Made by a program: the position numbers and the translations under genes. This document shows, piece after piece, positions 11,200 to 23,413 of a stretch of 64,000 bases of DNA. The DNA lies in the NCBI GenBank assembly GCA_930367215.1, contig OV884059.1:149418511-149482510 (forward strand), written 5' to 3'. Position 1 is the first letter of the stretch. Every line of letters begins with the position of its first letter. Under the pieces are notes generated by a model. That model ran no database searches. It saw only the letters and a program-made list of their open reading frames with translations, and was not told the origin of the DNA. Origin of the DNA: Pollenia angustigena. Lineage: Eukaryota > Arthropoda > Insecta > Diptera > Polleniidae.

Positions 11200-12590
11200 G
11201 TAACAACGACTATAATATAAGTTTTATCTTATATTTCTTAAAAAAAATTCAATTTGTCTTCTAATATTTATTTCGTTTTTGATATGACTGTAAATCATAT
11301 TGTAAAGGTTCAGTCCTTTATGAAAATTAGACCGTTGCATTGCCGCTGTTGTTATTCATGGACCTAAAGAGCCTAAAGTTGAACACATTTCTTAGGTGAT
11401 AGGGTTGTACAACTCCAACATAGCTTAGTTGATCTATTAGGTATTCTTGTGCGTTTACGATTTTCATATTTTGAATAAAGTTAAAAGTATTCATTTCGAT
11501 TCTTTGTTTTGTGTTTAGCCATTTCAGTGTATTAAGCATAAATCCAATTGGTGTATAATGTAACTTCATACTATTGATCTCATAGCTTTATTTTTTGTAA
11601 TTTCTGGACCCTTTCTATTTGTGTTACCGTTCAGCAAGTTTTATTATTACTTTATATATATTTTTAGCCTTTAGTGTTGATATCTTTCTACGCATTCTTT
11701 TAAAGAATCCTATCTTTTTACCAATTTTTTTGCATATACATACATACATACACATACATATATTCTTTATGTTAATTTTAATTTTTTGTCTATAATGAAA
11801 CCAATATATTAAATTTAATTTGCTTTTTCTATTATTATCTATTATTTGACCATTTATCTCGAGAGTTAAATGAATGTTCATATTTATTTGCATTAGTTTT
11901 TTTTCGTTTCGTTTAATTTTATTAATTTTTAACCACTAATTCACTTTATTATATTATTTATTAGGTTCTCCTGGCATTGTTTATCCATGTGTCCTTCCGT
12001 TAAAATAAGTGTATCATCCGCATAAAAATTATTTCACATTTTTTTTTTTTTTATCACACTTGGCATATTGTTTATGTATGTATATATAAAAAAATTTATT
12101 GGTCCTAAATTGGATCATTGCGGAACAACATATTGATTGTTTATAAATTCAGAATTTGCACTATTTAATTTCACCATTTGATTTATGCCTGTTAAATACG
12201 ATTTAACACATTTTAATTTAGTGCCTTGTATTCCATACAGGTAAAGTTTTTGTACTAAGATAAATCTGTCTAGTGTCTCAAAAGCTTTTTTTAAAATCTA
12301 AAAACACTGGCAGTTTTTTTATATTTTCCATTTACATATTAATAAGAAATTTTTTTTCAAAAAACCGACAGGTACCTATCTATTTTGAAAATAATTTTTT
12401 TTTTTTTTCTCAAAATAGTCTTCTCATTGTTGTTTCACTATTTTTTTTAAATTTTTTTTCCAACGCTTTTAGTGTGTTTATTGGTCTAAATTCTTCACAC
12501 ATTTTATTGTTTTTGCAACTTTCTCTATTGAAGTTATTGACGATATTTTTCAACTTTCCTGGAATTCTTCCAAATCAAGGGATTTAATTG
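11200..12590 (-). pseudogene. Non-LTR retrotransposon reverse transcriptase relic (lineage 1)
   Basis: Minus-strand conceptual translation gives, in order from the high coordinate, EEFRPIN (RT block 1), LDFKK..ETLDRFI..KLYLYGI (block with the first catalytic Asp region), YVVPQ.SNLGPINFFIYINNMP (RT block 4), and at about 12013-12027 FYADDTLILTEG, the intact YADD active site. These are followed by ICKKIGKKIGFFKR and a C-terminal region ending LYNM..IKNE. The blocks need several frame changes and contain stops, so the gene is dead. It matches the plus-strand fragment at 14722-15333 (for example MLNTLKWLN against MLDTLRWMN). Clade looks CR1/Jockey-group. No endonuclease domain or ORF1 was found. 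Confidence 0.85.
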
Positions 12591-12649
12591 AAACAAGTAG
12601 GTATTCAACATTATTCAAAAAACATATTGTCTACTATGTAAAAAATAAT

Positions 12650-12790
12650 CAGCCTTATTCCGGTTGTCGTTGTCGTAATCGATCAAGTCGTTTTTTTGTA
12701 AGAGTTTAAACTAACACACAGCCAGAGTTCTTTAATCTCCTACAAAAAACGACTTGATCGATTACAACAACGACAACCGGAATAACGCTG
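12650..12790. mobile_element. Foldback element with 51-bp arms
   Basis: Two nearly identical inverted arms (12650-12700 and 12741-12790, including TTATTCCGGTTGTCGTTGT) surround a loop of about 40 bases. It could extrude a long stem. Both flanks read AAT. No coding content. A MITE of undetermined superfamily. Confidence 0.75.
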
Positions 12791-13151
12791 AATATGTAAT
12801 TCTGAAAAATTTATAGACAAACTTTAATGTAACCGATTTGAAAAGTATTTTTAATACTAATAAAGAAATTATAATAATGATAATAATATTTTTCTGCCCA
12901 CAACACTCCAGTTTTCTATTATTACTTTTATTGATACATTATTAAAATCGGGTTTATTTCATATCTTTACATATAAGTTTAAGCTCTTGTAAAGTTATTC
13001 TACGAAACTTAAATTTGGTATTTATCAACTTTAGTTGGTTAACTTATTGGACTCGTTCCATAGAATTTCTAATTGTTTCAATGATTATAACTAGAAATGC
13101 CATTTCCATGCGAATGCATGTTTTTGTCGATAGTTTAAGATCGATGTCGAC

Positions 13152-13415
13152 CAATTCTGTGGTTTTCTTGGGCAACCGCGTATGTCTTAAAATAAAATTT
13201 TTCAGGAGAGGCGAAAAAACCATTCTAGATCAAACTATGGGTTAGGTATTGCACCTTTCGAACTTTGTAATTGAGTTAAAACATCGGAATGGGTCTATCT
13301 ATTATCAAAAATTTTTTAAAAAAATGTAAAGAGCGCTTAAAATTAAGCAATATGGCATAAAAATTTCTAAATCGAAAAAATAGACATACGCGGTTGCCCA
13401 TGAAAACCACAGAAT
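13152..13415. repeat. Inverted pair of a TE-like segment
   Basis: AATTCTGTGGTTTTCTTGGG with the following CAACCGCGTATGTCTT occurs at 13152, and its complement lies at about 13381-13415, leaving about 190 bases between. Either these are the ends of a small element or two fragments of one family in opposite orientation. No target duplication was resolved. Confidence 0.5.
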
Positions 13416-13439
13416 TATCTTTCCGAATCATTAAATTTA

Positions 13440-14625
13440 CGTTAAAATGGCATCGATTTGTTTTTGCATATTGTTGAATATTTTTGTAAAAATGCATATT
13501 TTTGCATATTTTGGTTTTAAATGCATATTTTGACATTTTTGAGTGACATATTTTTTAATTTCCATATTATAAAATAAATTTCTACAAAAAATTTACAAAT
13601 ACACAAAAAAAGTCTTGCAAAAATCACCATCAAAAAAATCAAGATCAATAATTTTTTTTTTTTTTTTGGAAAAAGATTTTCAAAATTTAGACAGAAGATG
13701 ATTTTACTTTTAACCGATGCAGCACCTTACATGTTTAAGGCTGCCAATGAGCTTTAAATATTTTATCCAAAACGGTTCACATGTTACTTGCTTGGCATAT
13801 GGATGGTACTGAGGTGTATTGATTAATTGGTTTCATACGTTAAAAATATATTTTTAAATGCTCCTTTATGAGATGCAATTTTTTATGAAATGTATCCCTT
13901 GGTACCCTAACCACCGCCGTCAGTATTAACCTGGCTAGATGCTGTAGAATACTATGCAAAAAAATATTAAATTTAAATAACATTAAATGTCAATTACCAT
14001 TTGTATTTTCCAACTATGGATAAATTTGTGCAACAATAACTAAATTTGAGAAATATTGTTTTCTTAAGACAACTCAAGCCAAATTAACTGGCATGTAGAA
14101 AGTAAAATTAACAATGTGGATGAAGAATATCCCGACCAATTAAAAAAAAAGCCCAAATGTTTTGCAAAAAATTTACAGATTTCAAAAAATAAAACAAATT
14201 CCAAATATTTTTGATCTGGAATCAAATGTGAGATTTGAATTAGAAAATAAATATTCTCCAAATGAATTGGCATTCTTCAAGTAGGCTCCTATAACTTCGG
14301 CTGACGTTGAGAGATCATTTTCCTTCTACAAAAGTTGTTTGCGGCCGAGACAAAGGTTTACTTACTTTTGATAATATAAAAAAGTATTTATTTGTGTATG
14401 CACACAAATATTTTAATTAGTTAAGTTTTACAAAATATTAGACTGAACTTTTTATTTTATGTATTTTGTTTGTTTTAAAGAAAATTAAAAAAAAACGCCT
14501 TTATAATGAAAATGTTTAAGATTTTAGTGCATATTTTTTATTTTTTTAATGCATAATTTGGAGTTTTTAGTGCATATTTTATGCGCATATTTTCGATATT
14601 TTAGTGAATGAAAATCTCATCCCTA
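13440..14625 (+). pseudogene. hAT transposon with decayed transposase
   Basis: Plus-strand reading gives hAT transposase pieces. ILLLTDAAPYMFKAANEL starts near 13700 and resembles the catalytic RNase H-like segment of one hAT group. LTWLDAVEYYAKKY follows near 13930. PITSADVERSFSFYKSCLR at about 14297-14350 matches the C-terminal hAT dimerisation region. Stops and frame changes separate them. The right terminus (reversed TAGGGATGAGATTTTCATTC, ending at 14625) is a hAT-type end. TGCATATTTT repeats sit near both edges (about 13490-13530 and 14525-14600) as subterminal repeats. The left terminus was not found and is probably lost. Confidence 0.75.
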
Positions 14626-14703
14626 CTAATAACAAAGTTTTTTTTATTATTGGTTGGCTATTTCATAATTTTTCTTAAACTCTACTTGATCAAATATCAC
14701 AGT

Positions 14704-15999
14704 CAGTGATGCCAAAAAAAATATCTGGGGTTTTTTATAGATAAAGAATTAAATTTTAAAGAACATTTGGAATATATTTGCAAAAAAATTGGAAAAAAGA
14801 TCGGATTTTTCAAGCGTGTAAGATACAAAGTTTCTATTATTACGGCAATAAACATTTATAATACTATTATAAAAACACATTTTGAATACGGGTCAACAAT
14901 TCTGTATACATGTTGCACGGATAATCAAATAAATAGATTACAAAAATTGCAAAATAAAGCAATGCGGTCTATATTAAATTTCAAACGTTTTACATCAATA
15001 AGATATATGTTAGATACCTTAAGATGGATGAACATACACCAAAGAATGGAATTTAACACATTAATTTTTATAAACAAAATGAAGATGGGAGAAGCCCCAG
15101 ATTACTTGGTAGAGCAACATAGATATGTTCGAGAGGTTCAGCCGTATAATCTACGAAATAATCAGAATTTCAGATTGCAACGATCAAATACTAGTGATAC
15201 ACAACGATCGTTATTTTACAAAGGACTGAGAACGTACAATATGATGCCAAACAACATAAAAAACGAAACAAACAATAGTACCATTTTTTTAAAAAAAGTT
15301 GTTGATTTTATTAAAAATGTTAATGAAAATTAGAGCTTAAAAAGAAAAATATGATGAAAATGTACTTAAGTGAAATGTAATGAAAAAGTATTAAATACTA
15401 CTAATAAATAATAATAATAACAATCAAACTTTTAAAGGTAAAATTAGCAAAAAACCATAAATTTTCATCAAAATATCTGCGTCAAGATTTTAAAAATCTG
15501 CTAAACACATTTATTACCTTTTTTATGTAGTTTATTTAGAAAAAGATATACATAATTAATTTTAAAATATACGACCATGTTCTAGAATTTTAAATCGGTG
15601 GTAATTTTGAAAGTAGTTCTGGTAAATATAATTGGTACTCGAAGTATAAGGTTTTAAGCTTTTAAAACAGAAGTCTTAAAAATTTGTTTGATTTTAATTT
15701 CCATGGTCATTTTTGGATATTATCTATCCAAATTTAATTACTCAGGCTAAAAAAGGATAAATCACTTCTTTGTTATTTAAGCTATCAAGGGTATAATTGA
15801 AAATTTACAAGAGATAAAATATTGCAATTATTAAAGATATACATATTTACATAAGTTCATATGAATATGCACGCTTATGAAATTTCAACCGAGCTAAAAA
15901 TCTGCATTTTTAAACCAAAAATCTTCAAATCTGCATTTAGGAAATTTTGGGGTATTAAATCTGCAAAATGCAGATAAATCTGCTCTTGTGGCATGACCG
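14704..15999. mobile_element. hAT-like remnant split by a retrotransposon
   Basis: Ends CAGTGATGCCA and reversed CGGTCATGCCA are flanked by ATCACAGT (14696-14703) and ATCATAGG (16000-16007), 6 of 8 matching, consistent with an old 8-bp hAT duplication. AAATCTGC repeats cluster near the right end (about 15895-15985). The middle is occupied by the reverse transcriptase fragment at 14722-15333 and its 3' region. AAAATATCTG on both sides of that insert (about 14718-14727 and 15471-15480) may be the retrotransposon's own duplication. Confidence 0.55.
14722..15333 (+). pseudogene. Non-LTR reverse transcriptase C-terminal fragment (lineage 1)
   Basis: An uninterrupted frame begins with YLGFFIDKELNF, the conserved block just after the RT active site of Jockey/CR1-type elements. 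It continues through ICKKIGKKIGFFKR, HFEYGSTILYTCCTDNQINR and MLDTLRWMN to a stop at 15331-15333. The catalytic YADD and everything before it is missing, so this is a 5'-truncated insertion, the normal outcome of target-primed reverse transcription. The tail after the stop ends in TAATAA-type repeats (about 15403-15420). It is less decayed than its relative at 11200-12590, with no internal stop in about 200 codons, but cannot encode a working enzyme. Confidence 0.85.
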
Positions 16000-16126
16000 A
16001 TCATAGGCCTATACCTACATATATATATATATACATTACATATTTAAGAAAATATATTTTGCTATAACTTCGGTTCTGTTTGAGATACAATGCTGATATT
16101 TTTTTACATATCAAGAAGGTATGAAT

Positions 16127-17140
16127 TAGGGAATGGTAAATCGATTTCGATTCCAAATGAAAATCGATTTTGTGGTAAAAAAAATCGATTTTTTGCAATC
16201 GAATTTATGTATGCGATTGTATACTGAAATCGATTATTGGGCTTTTAAAATCGATTTTTTTATTTTTATCAAAATTTTCAAAAATTTAATTTTAACCTTA
16301 ATTTAATCGATAAATTATGGGCATGCAAAATATAACTTGAGATTTTTTTTTGCATACATACGTTTTCCAGTTTTCCAAGTTATAACTTGTAGTTTTACGT
16401 ATTTACCTATTAGTACCCTTGGTATACTTTCAACTTTAACAAACGGGCTCTTATTCTTCATAAATTAAAGTCACTGAACACCGAAAGTCAGATTTGTGAA
16501 AATCAACATAAAGAAACACAACAGGTGAATTAAACCATGGCATTTCTGTGGAAATACGTCAATATTGAAACAGAGCAGTGTGTGAGCGATATTTAAAGCT
16601 AGTGATAAGCAAAGGGAAAAAAACAAATACGAAATTACAAGAAAATATCTCTGCATTTTTCCTACATCAATGACATGCAAACGTTTATATTTTAAACTAA
16701 ATAGTAATTTAGCAAAGGAACAGTCGCCGCCGATCAGTAACTATTGTCATAATCCTTTAAAATATTATCCATACATTCAGGCTTGATTGACTAAACAAGA
16801 ACACAATTTTAATATGTAAAAGGTACTTACATCTCGCACTTATTCCTCTTAACGCCATCTCAAAATTTACACTTTTTAACTTTTTTGCAGGAAAATTATG
16901 AGCAGTAGTCATGCCTACCCCACAGCAAAAATCTTAGTGCAATTTCTCCAGTATTTTGCCAAAAAAATGCTGGTGTAACCGCCTTTGTGATATAAGGAAT
17001 AAGTTTGCAAATTAATCTTAAATGAGTTTGAAGTCGATTTAAAATAGACTTTGAGGTTCGATTAATCTATTTCAAAAACCGAAATAAAAAAGTCGATTGA
17101 AAAATCGAGAATCGATTTTGGAATCCATTTACCATTCCCT
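16127..17140 (+). mobile_element. hAT element, TAGGGAATGGTAAAT family, copy 1
   Basis: A 1014-bp element with ends TAGGGAATGGTAAATCGATT and CCATTTACCATTCCCTA. A perfect 8-bp duplication GTATGAAT lies at 16119-16126 and 17141-17148. ATCGATTTT-rich subterminal regions lie at both ends. The interior matches the copy at 61444-63105 in the opposite orientation (for example CCATGGCATTTCTGTGGAAA). A conserved internal block at about 16460-16685 may be a transposase relic, but I recognise no catalytic motif. The size suggests an internally deleted, non-autonomous form. Confidence 0.88.
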
Positions 17141-17513
17141 AGTATGAATGAAGGAACACTTTTGCTTCATTTTTTGGGATTGCGATTTTCCTTAATTTTA
17201 TAATAATCTATTATAATGATTTTTACCAACTTTTTTTTAATTTTAAACAACATTTTTATTTTGTTTAGAAAAAGCAGAAAAGTTCCCAATTGAAATTGAT
17301 ATATCGGTCTATAAATGATTGAGATATGAGCTTAATACCACCAATACCACTAATTTGTACTTTTAAATCTCAAGTATTTTTCATTAGCCTTTTCTTTTTA
17401 AGGTCTTTTTATAATCTATATATGAACCATATATTTCACTTTCATCTTATATAAACTAAGTAGAATACTAGTAGCCAAATTAACAAAATCATTTCAAAAC
17501 TTAACGATTTCTA
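17141..17513. other. AT-rich sequence, nothing recognised
   Basis: No gene or TE end seen beyond the target duplication of the preceding element. Confidence 0.35.
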
Positions 17514-17645
17514 TGTTCGGTTTCCACAATACAAGTTGACGTTGAACAAGTAGAAAAATTCATATGAATAGCACACAAAAAACTGAGTATTTTTCACACA
17601 AATTTTACAACAAGTTCAATCACTTGTATTGTGGAATCCGCACAA
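17514..17645. mobile_element. TA-flanked MITE (TTCCACAATACAAGT ends)
   Basis: A 132-bp inverted-repeat element. TGTTCGGTTTCCACAATACA on the left matches TTGTGCGGATTCCACAATAC read from the right. TA lies on both sides. Probably Tc1/mariner-type. Confidence 0.6.
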
Positions 17646-18598
17646 TAGATAAATAACTATTTTATTCTTCTTATGATAATGGTTTGGGCACAATAGCACT
17701 ATAAAGTTTGGAGGTTTCCCCAAGTCGAGTAGTTATAATGACCTTTAATAGAAAAAATTTGCATCGGTAAATAAAAAAAAGTTAATTAAAAAGGTCCTTT
17801 AACATTTGAAACAAATTTGATTGATGTCTTTTAGTTTTTTTAATTTATGAACTTTATCACTAATTAATATCGTTACAGTTCAGTTCAATAGAGTACACAA
17901 AAATACATTGTTTGCAAAAAAAAATCTATTTTATACCTATGTCTAAATAAGTAAAATAAGTTTAATCTAGCATTTTTTGCAAATTATTAAGTAACATTTT
18001 TAACTTTTCCTATTTTTGTTCGGATCTTTTAAGAAGAGCATACCAATTTTTATAATTTTTTTATAGGTAGTTTGTGTTTTATCAGTTTTTTTTTTTTATT
18101 CAGTTAAGTTCATTTAAAATAATATTTTAGAGCGATGATTGATTGGCAATCCTTTGCTAAATGTATAACTCCAACATAAAGTAAATATTGACCATAAGAT
18201 TTTTGAAATTTGCAATAGGTAAATTGAAGGGCCATGAAGCACAAACATTTAAATGTCCCTGCTGACTAGGTATATTGCTATTTGTTAAGTTTATAGTTCA
18301 TTCCCCAATATTCCCGAAATAAAAACCTCTTGGAGTCACCACACAGTCCATTTACATTTCGTAGCCCGATACCTCACCACATACACCCGTAAGATTTTTT
18401 TTAGAGCTATTAACCAACGAGACCTTGGGCAATGTTACACTTTTAAATTCTACGGCATTTTTAATCCGGTCATCGTTGGAAGTTTATATGGCCTCCCTGC
18501 ACCCGGGCCCCTTATCCATTAGACATCATTAAAAATACCAAATCCCTCATACATTCTGCCCTATTTGACTATTTCTCCCTAGAAGGTAGGGTGCGTTC
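17646..18598. other. AT-rich sequence, nothing recognised
   Basis: No gene recognised. A less AT-rich patch at about 18310-18560 (for example CCCTGCACCCGGGCCCCTTA) is unlike its surroundings but gives no convincing protein or TE end. Confidence 0.35.
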
Positions 18599-18797
18599 GT
18601 AAATGCATCACTGCGCTGCATCAGTGATTTTAAGTGGTAATATATTTATCAGTGAAGTAAATGTGGACCGAAAAATTGTGAAGTACTCCACAAAAATAAT
18701 AGTCACACAATAATATAAGTTATTATTATTCTTTTATCGCCATTAAAAAAAGTTTGCTTTTCTGATGCAGCGCAGTGATGCATTTACGAACGTACCC
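18599..18797. mobile_element. MITE with GTA duplication
   Basis: A 199-bp element with 36-bp near-perfect ends (left GGGTGCGTTCGTAAATGCAT continuing CACTGCGCTGC, right its complement ending GAACGTACCC). It is flanked by GTA at 18596-18598 and 18798-18800 (left read as GTA with the first G of the element adjacent). A 3-bp duplication and GGG start suggest PIF/Harbinger. Confidence 0.7.
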
Positions 18798-18800
18798 GTA

Positions 18801-21800
18801 ATTTACCCTTAGCAAATACCCAAAGTATTCCATAGCTCTTATGTAATCCGTGAACCCGGTCGGGCTTAGGCAATAACCAACAATGACAATCTCATCCAAG
18901 ATCTGCAAGCAGTCTGGCTGCTATTTCCATAAAATATTTCTCAATTGGCAGAAGATACCTATAGAAGAGCAATCAAGAGAAGATCATTTCATTTTTTTTA
19001 ACTTGTAGGTAGGTAAGTAGGTAGTTACTTTTTTTAATTCTTTATTTTAGATCCTACCTATGTGAACTTAAAAAAATAATTAAGGACAATAGGTACAAAA
19101 ACTCGCTTAAAGATTTGTATTCAGGCTAATATTTTAGTTACCGACCTAGAAATAGTTTTACGATATAGGTAGGTACCTATTTATAATATCCTATATTCTA
19201 ATCAGAATTAAAATCCTCATTAACTGCCTGTTCAATTAATTTGAACGGAAACGTTCGAATCTACCTACCTACATACATATATGCAATTTAATATGTAGGT
19301 ATAGAAAATATATTTAAGTGCTTCTCAGAGTTATTTTCTATGCAAACGTTAACAATCGAAATTGTTGAAAAAGCAGTTAGTTTTTCAAGATTATAAGTTA
19401 ATTTTCCAAGGGTTGTATACCTACAATTTATTTATAAATAATCAGTTGTAATTTATAAAATAGGAAGTTTGTTTTTCAAATAATAATTTCTGTAAAAGTG
19501 TTTCGATTAATCGAAAATAAAATCGAATTCAATATAAAAATTAGATTATAGGTAGGTAGGTACCTACATACATATAATAGGTACGTAAGTGTTTAAAAAA
19601 ATTTAATTCTCTATAGAAATAAACATAAAAAATAGCACAAAATCGGCAATAATAAATTATTTGACAGAGACTATTCTTTTTTACAAGTCTATTTTTATAA
19701 AAAAAAAATCATGTAGTACCTATTAGAAAATTCGTTTAACCACTTTATGTAACAAGACACATTACTTATTATTTTTATATAACAATATGAGTAATTCAAT
19801 AGATTTTAATAGAAACAGTAACTTACCCTTATGTCCTTCAAATATAATGACGTTTTAGTATAATCCATAAAAATAAATAAGATTTAATTTCCAATAGCAA
19901 TTATGTATAAAAATCCAAAATAATCGATAGCAATTGAAAAAGTTGTAAAATCAATAAATTTTGGCAACTCTGTAGAGAAAAAAGGCACAAAGTATGACAT
20001 TGACGTACACAGGAAAAAAATGCACTCGCAAAACACACACCCTTATACATACATACACCAATAATATATATTTAAAAAAAAAAAAACAATCTATGAGCAC
20101 AGGAGATAATTTTCACTAGGAGAGAAAGAATTTTTTCTAACAATTTTTAACATTTCAAAACTTTTGAACATTTTCAAAGTTTTATAACAATAACTTTAAT
20201 AGATTTTTCGCAAAATTTTGCTTTTTAGAAGAAAATAAGTAAAATCATATTAAAACAGGGTGTGTCTCTGTTGAAATAAAAAAAAATCACAATTTCTAAA
20301 CTCTCAATTTCTCACACAATGGAACTTTTTATAACTTTATATTATGTAGGAAAATACAAATTTTAAAGATTTTATTTATAAAATACACTTTTTATTAGGT
20401 ATATGCTTAAAATTTCCGTTTTTTATAATTTTTTTTGTCGATTTTAATGCAGGCGTTTTAAGGTCGTTTTTATACTTGATTGCTTTTCTTTAACTTTTAA
20501 TTTAAATAAAAATTTATAACAAGACAATTTCAGATATTAAATTCTTTTTTTTTTTTACTTTTACACATTATTTCTTTTCATCATTTAACTTATAAAGGAA
20601 TAACAGATAATAAATGACGTTGACGAAGGGAGCTACGAGTTATGGATTTTTTTCACTTGAAACAAATTTTCTTTATTTCATTCAAGGATTTTTTGGATAC
20701 ATTTTTGTTGGAAATTGTTCTTTCAAATTTCTTTGAATTCAAATGCACTTTAATTTTATTAATTTTTACCTTTTTGCAATAAATTCGCACAATTTTTACG
20801 AAAATTTCTGCAATTTCTACTGAACCCGATTTAATTCAATACAAAACGCACGGCCGACGACGAAGAAACTTGCTTTAAACAAATTTTTTTTGTATCACAA
20901 ATGTAGACGACGTCAACGACGAAAGAAGAAAAAAAGAAAACATACACACAAACAAACACTTACAGCCTGGCAACCACACATCACACCAAACCGGGCAACA
21001 AATCGCATCAAACCAAGTATGAACCTAAACAAGCAAGTGTGACGACATGTTGGCTAACAGACAAGTTGGAAAAGGTTTGTTTTTTTAAACATCGATTTAA
21101 TTCCACAACATTTTGTAATGTACATACATACTTACAAACATATATACTGTGTATGTGTAGATATGTATTTATTTATTAAAATTTTACTTAAAAATAAATT
21201 AATTTAATAAATAAATTCTGTTTGGTGTTTATTAACCAAGCGTTTGTGATTTTAGTGTGGACTGCTTGTGTTTATAGTACACTTTTTATTTTTCCGGTTT
21301 TTTTGATGGTCCGCTATTTTTCCAAGTTCGTCTCATACCATCAACACGTTTTTTTTAAATTCACCTCTTCTGTTTTGTATGCCGCAATACATGTTTGCTT
21401 GTATGTTTGATTGGCTTATGTTTGCCAGTGCTGCCATTTGTTTTGTTTCTTCACTAGCTATTTTTGTTGTTTGCTTTTTTCTCTTCGTTTTGGTATGTTA
21501 CATTTTCTTTGCAAAATGTGTTTTATTTTATCTTGTTTGGCTTATTTTCAGTTTTTGCATTTGTTGTTTTTACAAGTTTTCCTCTTATTTTTCGTATATA
21601 CATACATACATACATACATATGTATGTTTGTATGGATGTGTGTATATAAATGTTTGTGAGTGTGTGCTTAAGAAATAAATGGCTTTGCTGCCACATTTCA
21701 TTATTGGACAAGTGAAAATTATTTGGAAATTTTAAGATATTTTTATAATTCTTATTACAGCCCAGAAAAGTGGTCACCCTAACGACAAGTATTCATGGAG

Positions 21801-21924
21801 TAGAGCAATTGGTGTTTGTTGGTGGTGTTATGAATGAGCATCAATTTAAGCGAATATTGGAAGGCAATTTTAAAGATTCCGTAGATGCATTGCGGCTTGC
21901 TTCGAAGTTGCAGTAAAGCTGGAG
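18801..21924. other. Unassigned AT-rich sequence with microsatellites
   Basis: No gene recognised in about 3.1 kb. TAGGTAGGTACCTAC-type repeats lie at 19010-19030, 19160-19175, 19260-19280 and 19548-19580. TACATACATACATATGTATG lies at about 21596-21630. The stretch 20840-21050 has many CGACGA and CAAACAAACA steps and a less extreme composition, and could be host untranslated or regulatory sequence. The open frames around 21222-21678 are T-rich and read through microsatellite, not a credible protein. Confidence 0.35.
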
Positions 21925-22202
21925 GTCCACATCACGCGCAGCATACGCAGCTGTCAAAAAAGTAGAATCTGTGTAGTTATGTGTACGTAGTAAGTTACAT
22001 GCACAAAAGCGTAGATGCCTTGAGGCGATAAGTAGGTTTACTTTCTACTTTTGTAAGCGTCACAAGCTGCGTTCGAACAAATCAGCTGATTTTGACAAAT
22101 TAAATTTTATTTTTACTTGTGCTGCTGCTGCATAAAAAGCGTTGCATGTAACTTAAAACGTAGAACGCAAGTAAGGTTATAAAAGCATGCGCTGCGTGGA
22201 GG
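21925..22202. repeat. Degenerate long inverted repeat (MITE candidate)
   Basis: Left GGTCCACATCACGCGCAGC plus TAAGTTACATGCACAAAAGCG pair with right GCGTTGCATGTAACTTA plus CATGCGCTGCGTGGAGG. The arms carry many mismatches. Size about 280 bp. No target duplication resolved. Confidence 0.4.
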
Positions 22203-22990
22203 TAGGGTAGCCAGATTTTAAATTCGGAAAAACAGTACATTGAATACAAAAAACCAGTACAATCAAGAAAAAAAACAGTACATTTTTTTTGACGAAAACT
22301 TAACCATTTGTTTTAATTAGTAACCCCCAATTTCACAAAGTTCAACTATAATTAACTACCTATAGAGGATTGACTATCATCTAATATTATTGAAAGCTTT
22401 TACCAGCTTTACACCAGATAACAGTTGAATTTAATTAAAGTTCTTTATACATACTACGCTTATACGCACCACTTATTCGCAAATAAATATATTGCAAGTA
22501 GAGAATATTGCCGCATAAACAGTGAATTAAATTTTTATTTGCGAATAGCTAACTCATGAAAACAATTCCTGATTAACGACACTATTTGCAAATAAGATTT
22601 TAAGCATTGCCACACTTTTAACCGTTTTACGTTTTTATTTCGATGTGGCACATTCATATGACAACAAAAGTAAAATTAAATCAATAATGTGCACTTAAAA
22701 ATAAGAATTTTCATTAAGAAATAGACATATGTAGGTATAAACAGTAAGTTAGTTAATCGCAAATAATTTTTATTCGCGAATAGGCTACGTATAAAAGTAG
22801 TAACAATTACCTTATGTTAGCAGTGTTATAACAGAAATCTTAACCTCTGTTAACAACTAAAGCAAAAAACAAATTTGTTTGTCTTGACCTGTACAAAAAA
22901 ACCAGGACAATTTAATAGTGGACCAGGACACCAGGACAAGTAGTCTAAAACCAGGACAATCCTGGAAAACCAGGACGTATGGCAGGCCTA
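22203..22990. mobile_element. hAT-like element interrupted by a MITE
   Basis: Left TAGGGTAGCCAGATTTTAAA and right (reversed) TAGGCCTGCCATACGTCCTG are hAT-type TAGG...TGCCA ends. The flanks GCGTGGAG and TCGTAGAG match at 6 of 8. Subterminal ACAGTAC and CCAGGACA repeats line the two ends (AACAGTAC at about 22230-22280, ACCAGGACA at 22900-22975). The boundaries could be off by one base. Confidence 0.6.
22452..22802. mobile_element. MITE nested in hAT-like element
   Basis: Inverted ends TACTACGCTTATACGCACCA and reversed TACTACTTTTATACGTAGCC, each followed by TATTCGC(A/G)AATAA. Two more copies of the TTTGCGAATA / TATTTGCAAATA motif lie inside. Position within 22203-22990 implies the later insertion. 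The target duplication is not clear. Confidence 0.5.
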
Positions 22991-22991
22991 T

Positions 22992-23035
22992 CGTAGAGTT
23001 GCACTTACCTTTTTAAATTCGACTTGGTTTAGACC
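22992..23035. mobile_element. Orphan end of the 7112-7432 MITE family
   Basis: GTAGAGTTGCACTTACCT and AAATTCGACTTGG match the right terminus of the element at 7112-7432. No matching left end is present, so this is a truncated copy. Confidence 0.5.
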
Positions 23036-23211
23036 ATACCAGCGAAACGCTTTGTTCATATTTTCTTTGTTGACATTTACTTTACTTGTTGACAAAAAGG
23101 CAACAATACTAACAGAATGTTGCCGGCAACATTCATAGGTATTAGTCTGTGTGACCGCGAATGAAAAACCAAAAGAGAATTCAAGATGTTCGCTCGTCTA
23201 AACTCGGTCTA

Positions 23212-23413
23212 AAGGGGTCTGTACACGGTCAAGCATTTCTCTTCAAGCGCTATGGTAGCATTAATTAGTGAAAATGTGTTTGTATGTATGACACCGACAA
23301 TGCTGAATGGAAAATCAAACAAATTTAGATATGACGGCGAATATTAAGTCCAGCACACGTACACGAGTGAATTCGCCTGCATGACAAGCATTTTGACCGT
23401 GTATAAACCCCTT
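23212..23413. mobile_element. TA-flanked MITE (AAGGGGT...TACACGGTC ends)
   Basis: A 202-bp element. AAGGGGTCTGTACACGGTCA on the left matches AAGGGGTTTATACACGGTCA read from the right. TA lies at 23210-23211 and 23414-23415. Tc1/mariner-type or similar. Confidence 0.65.

Noticed and set aside
21222..21678. Overlapping hydrophobic open frames resembling membrane proteins
   Set aside because: T-rich DNA gives Phe/Val/Leu strings, and the frames run into a TACATACATA microsatellite. Several frames are open at once.
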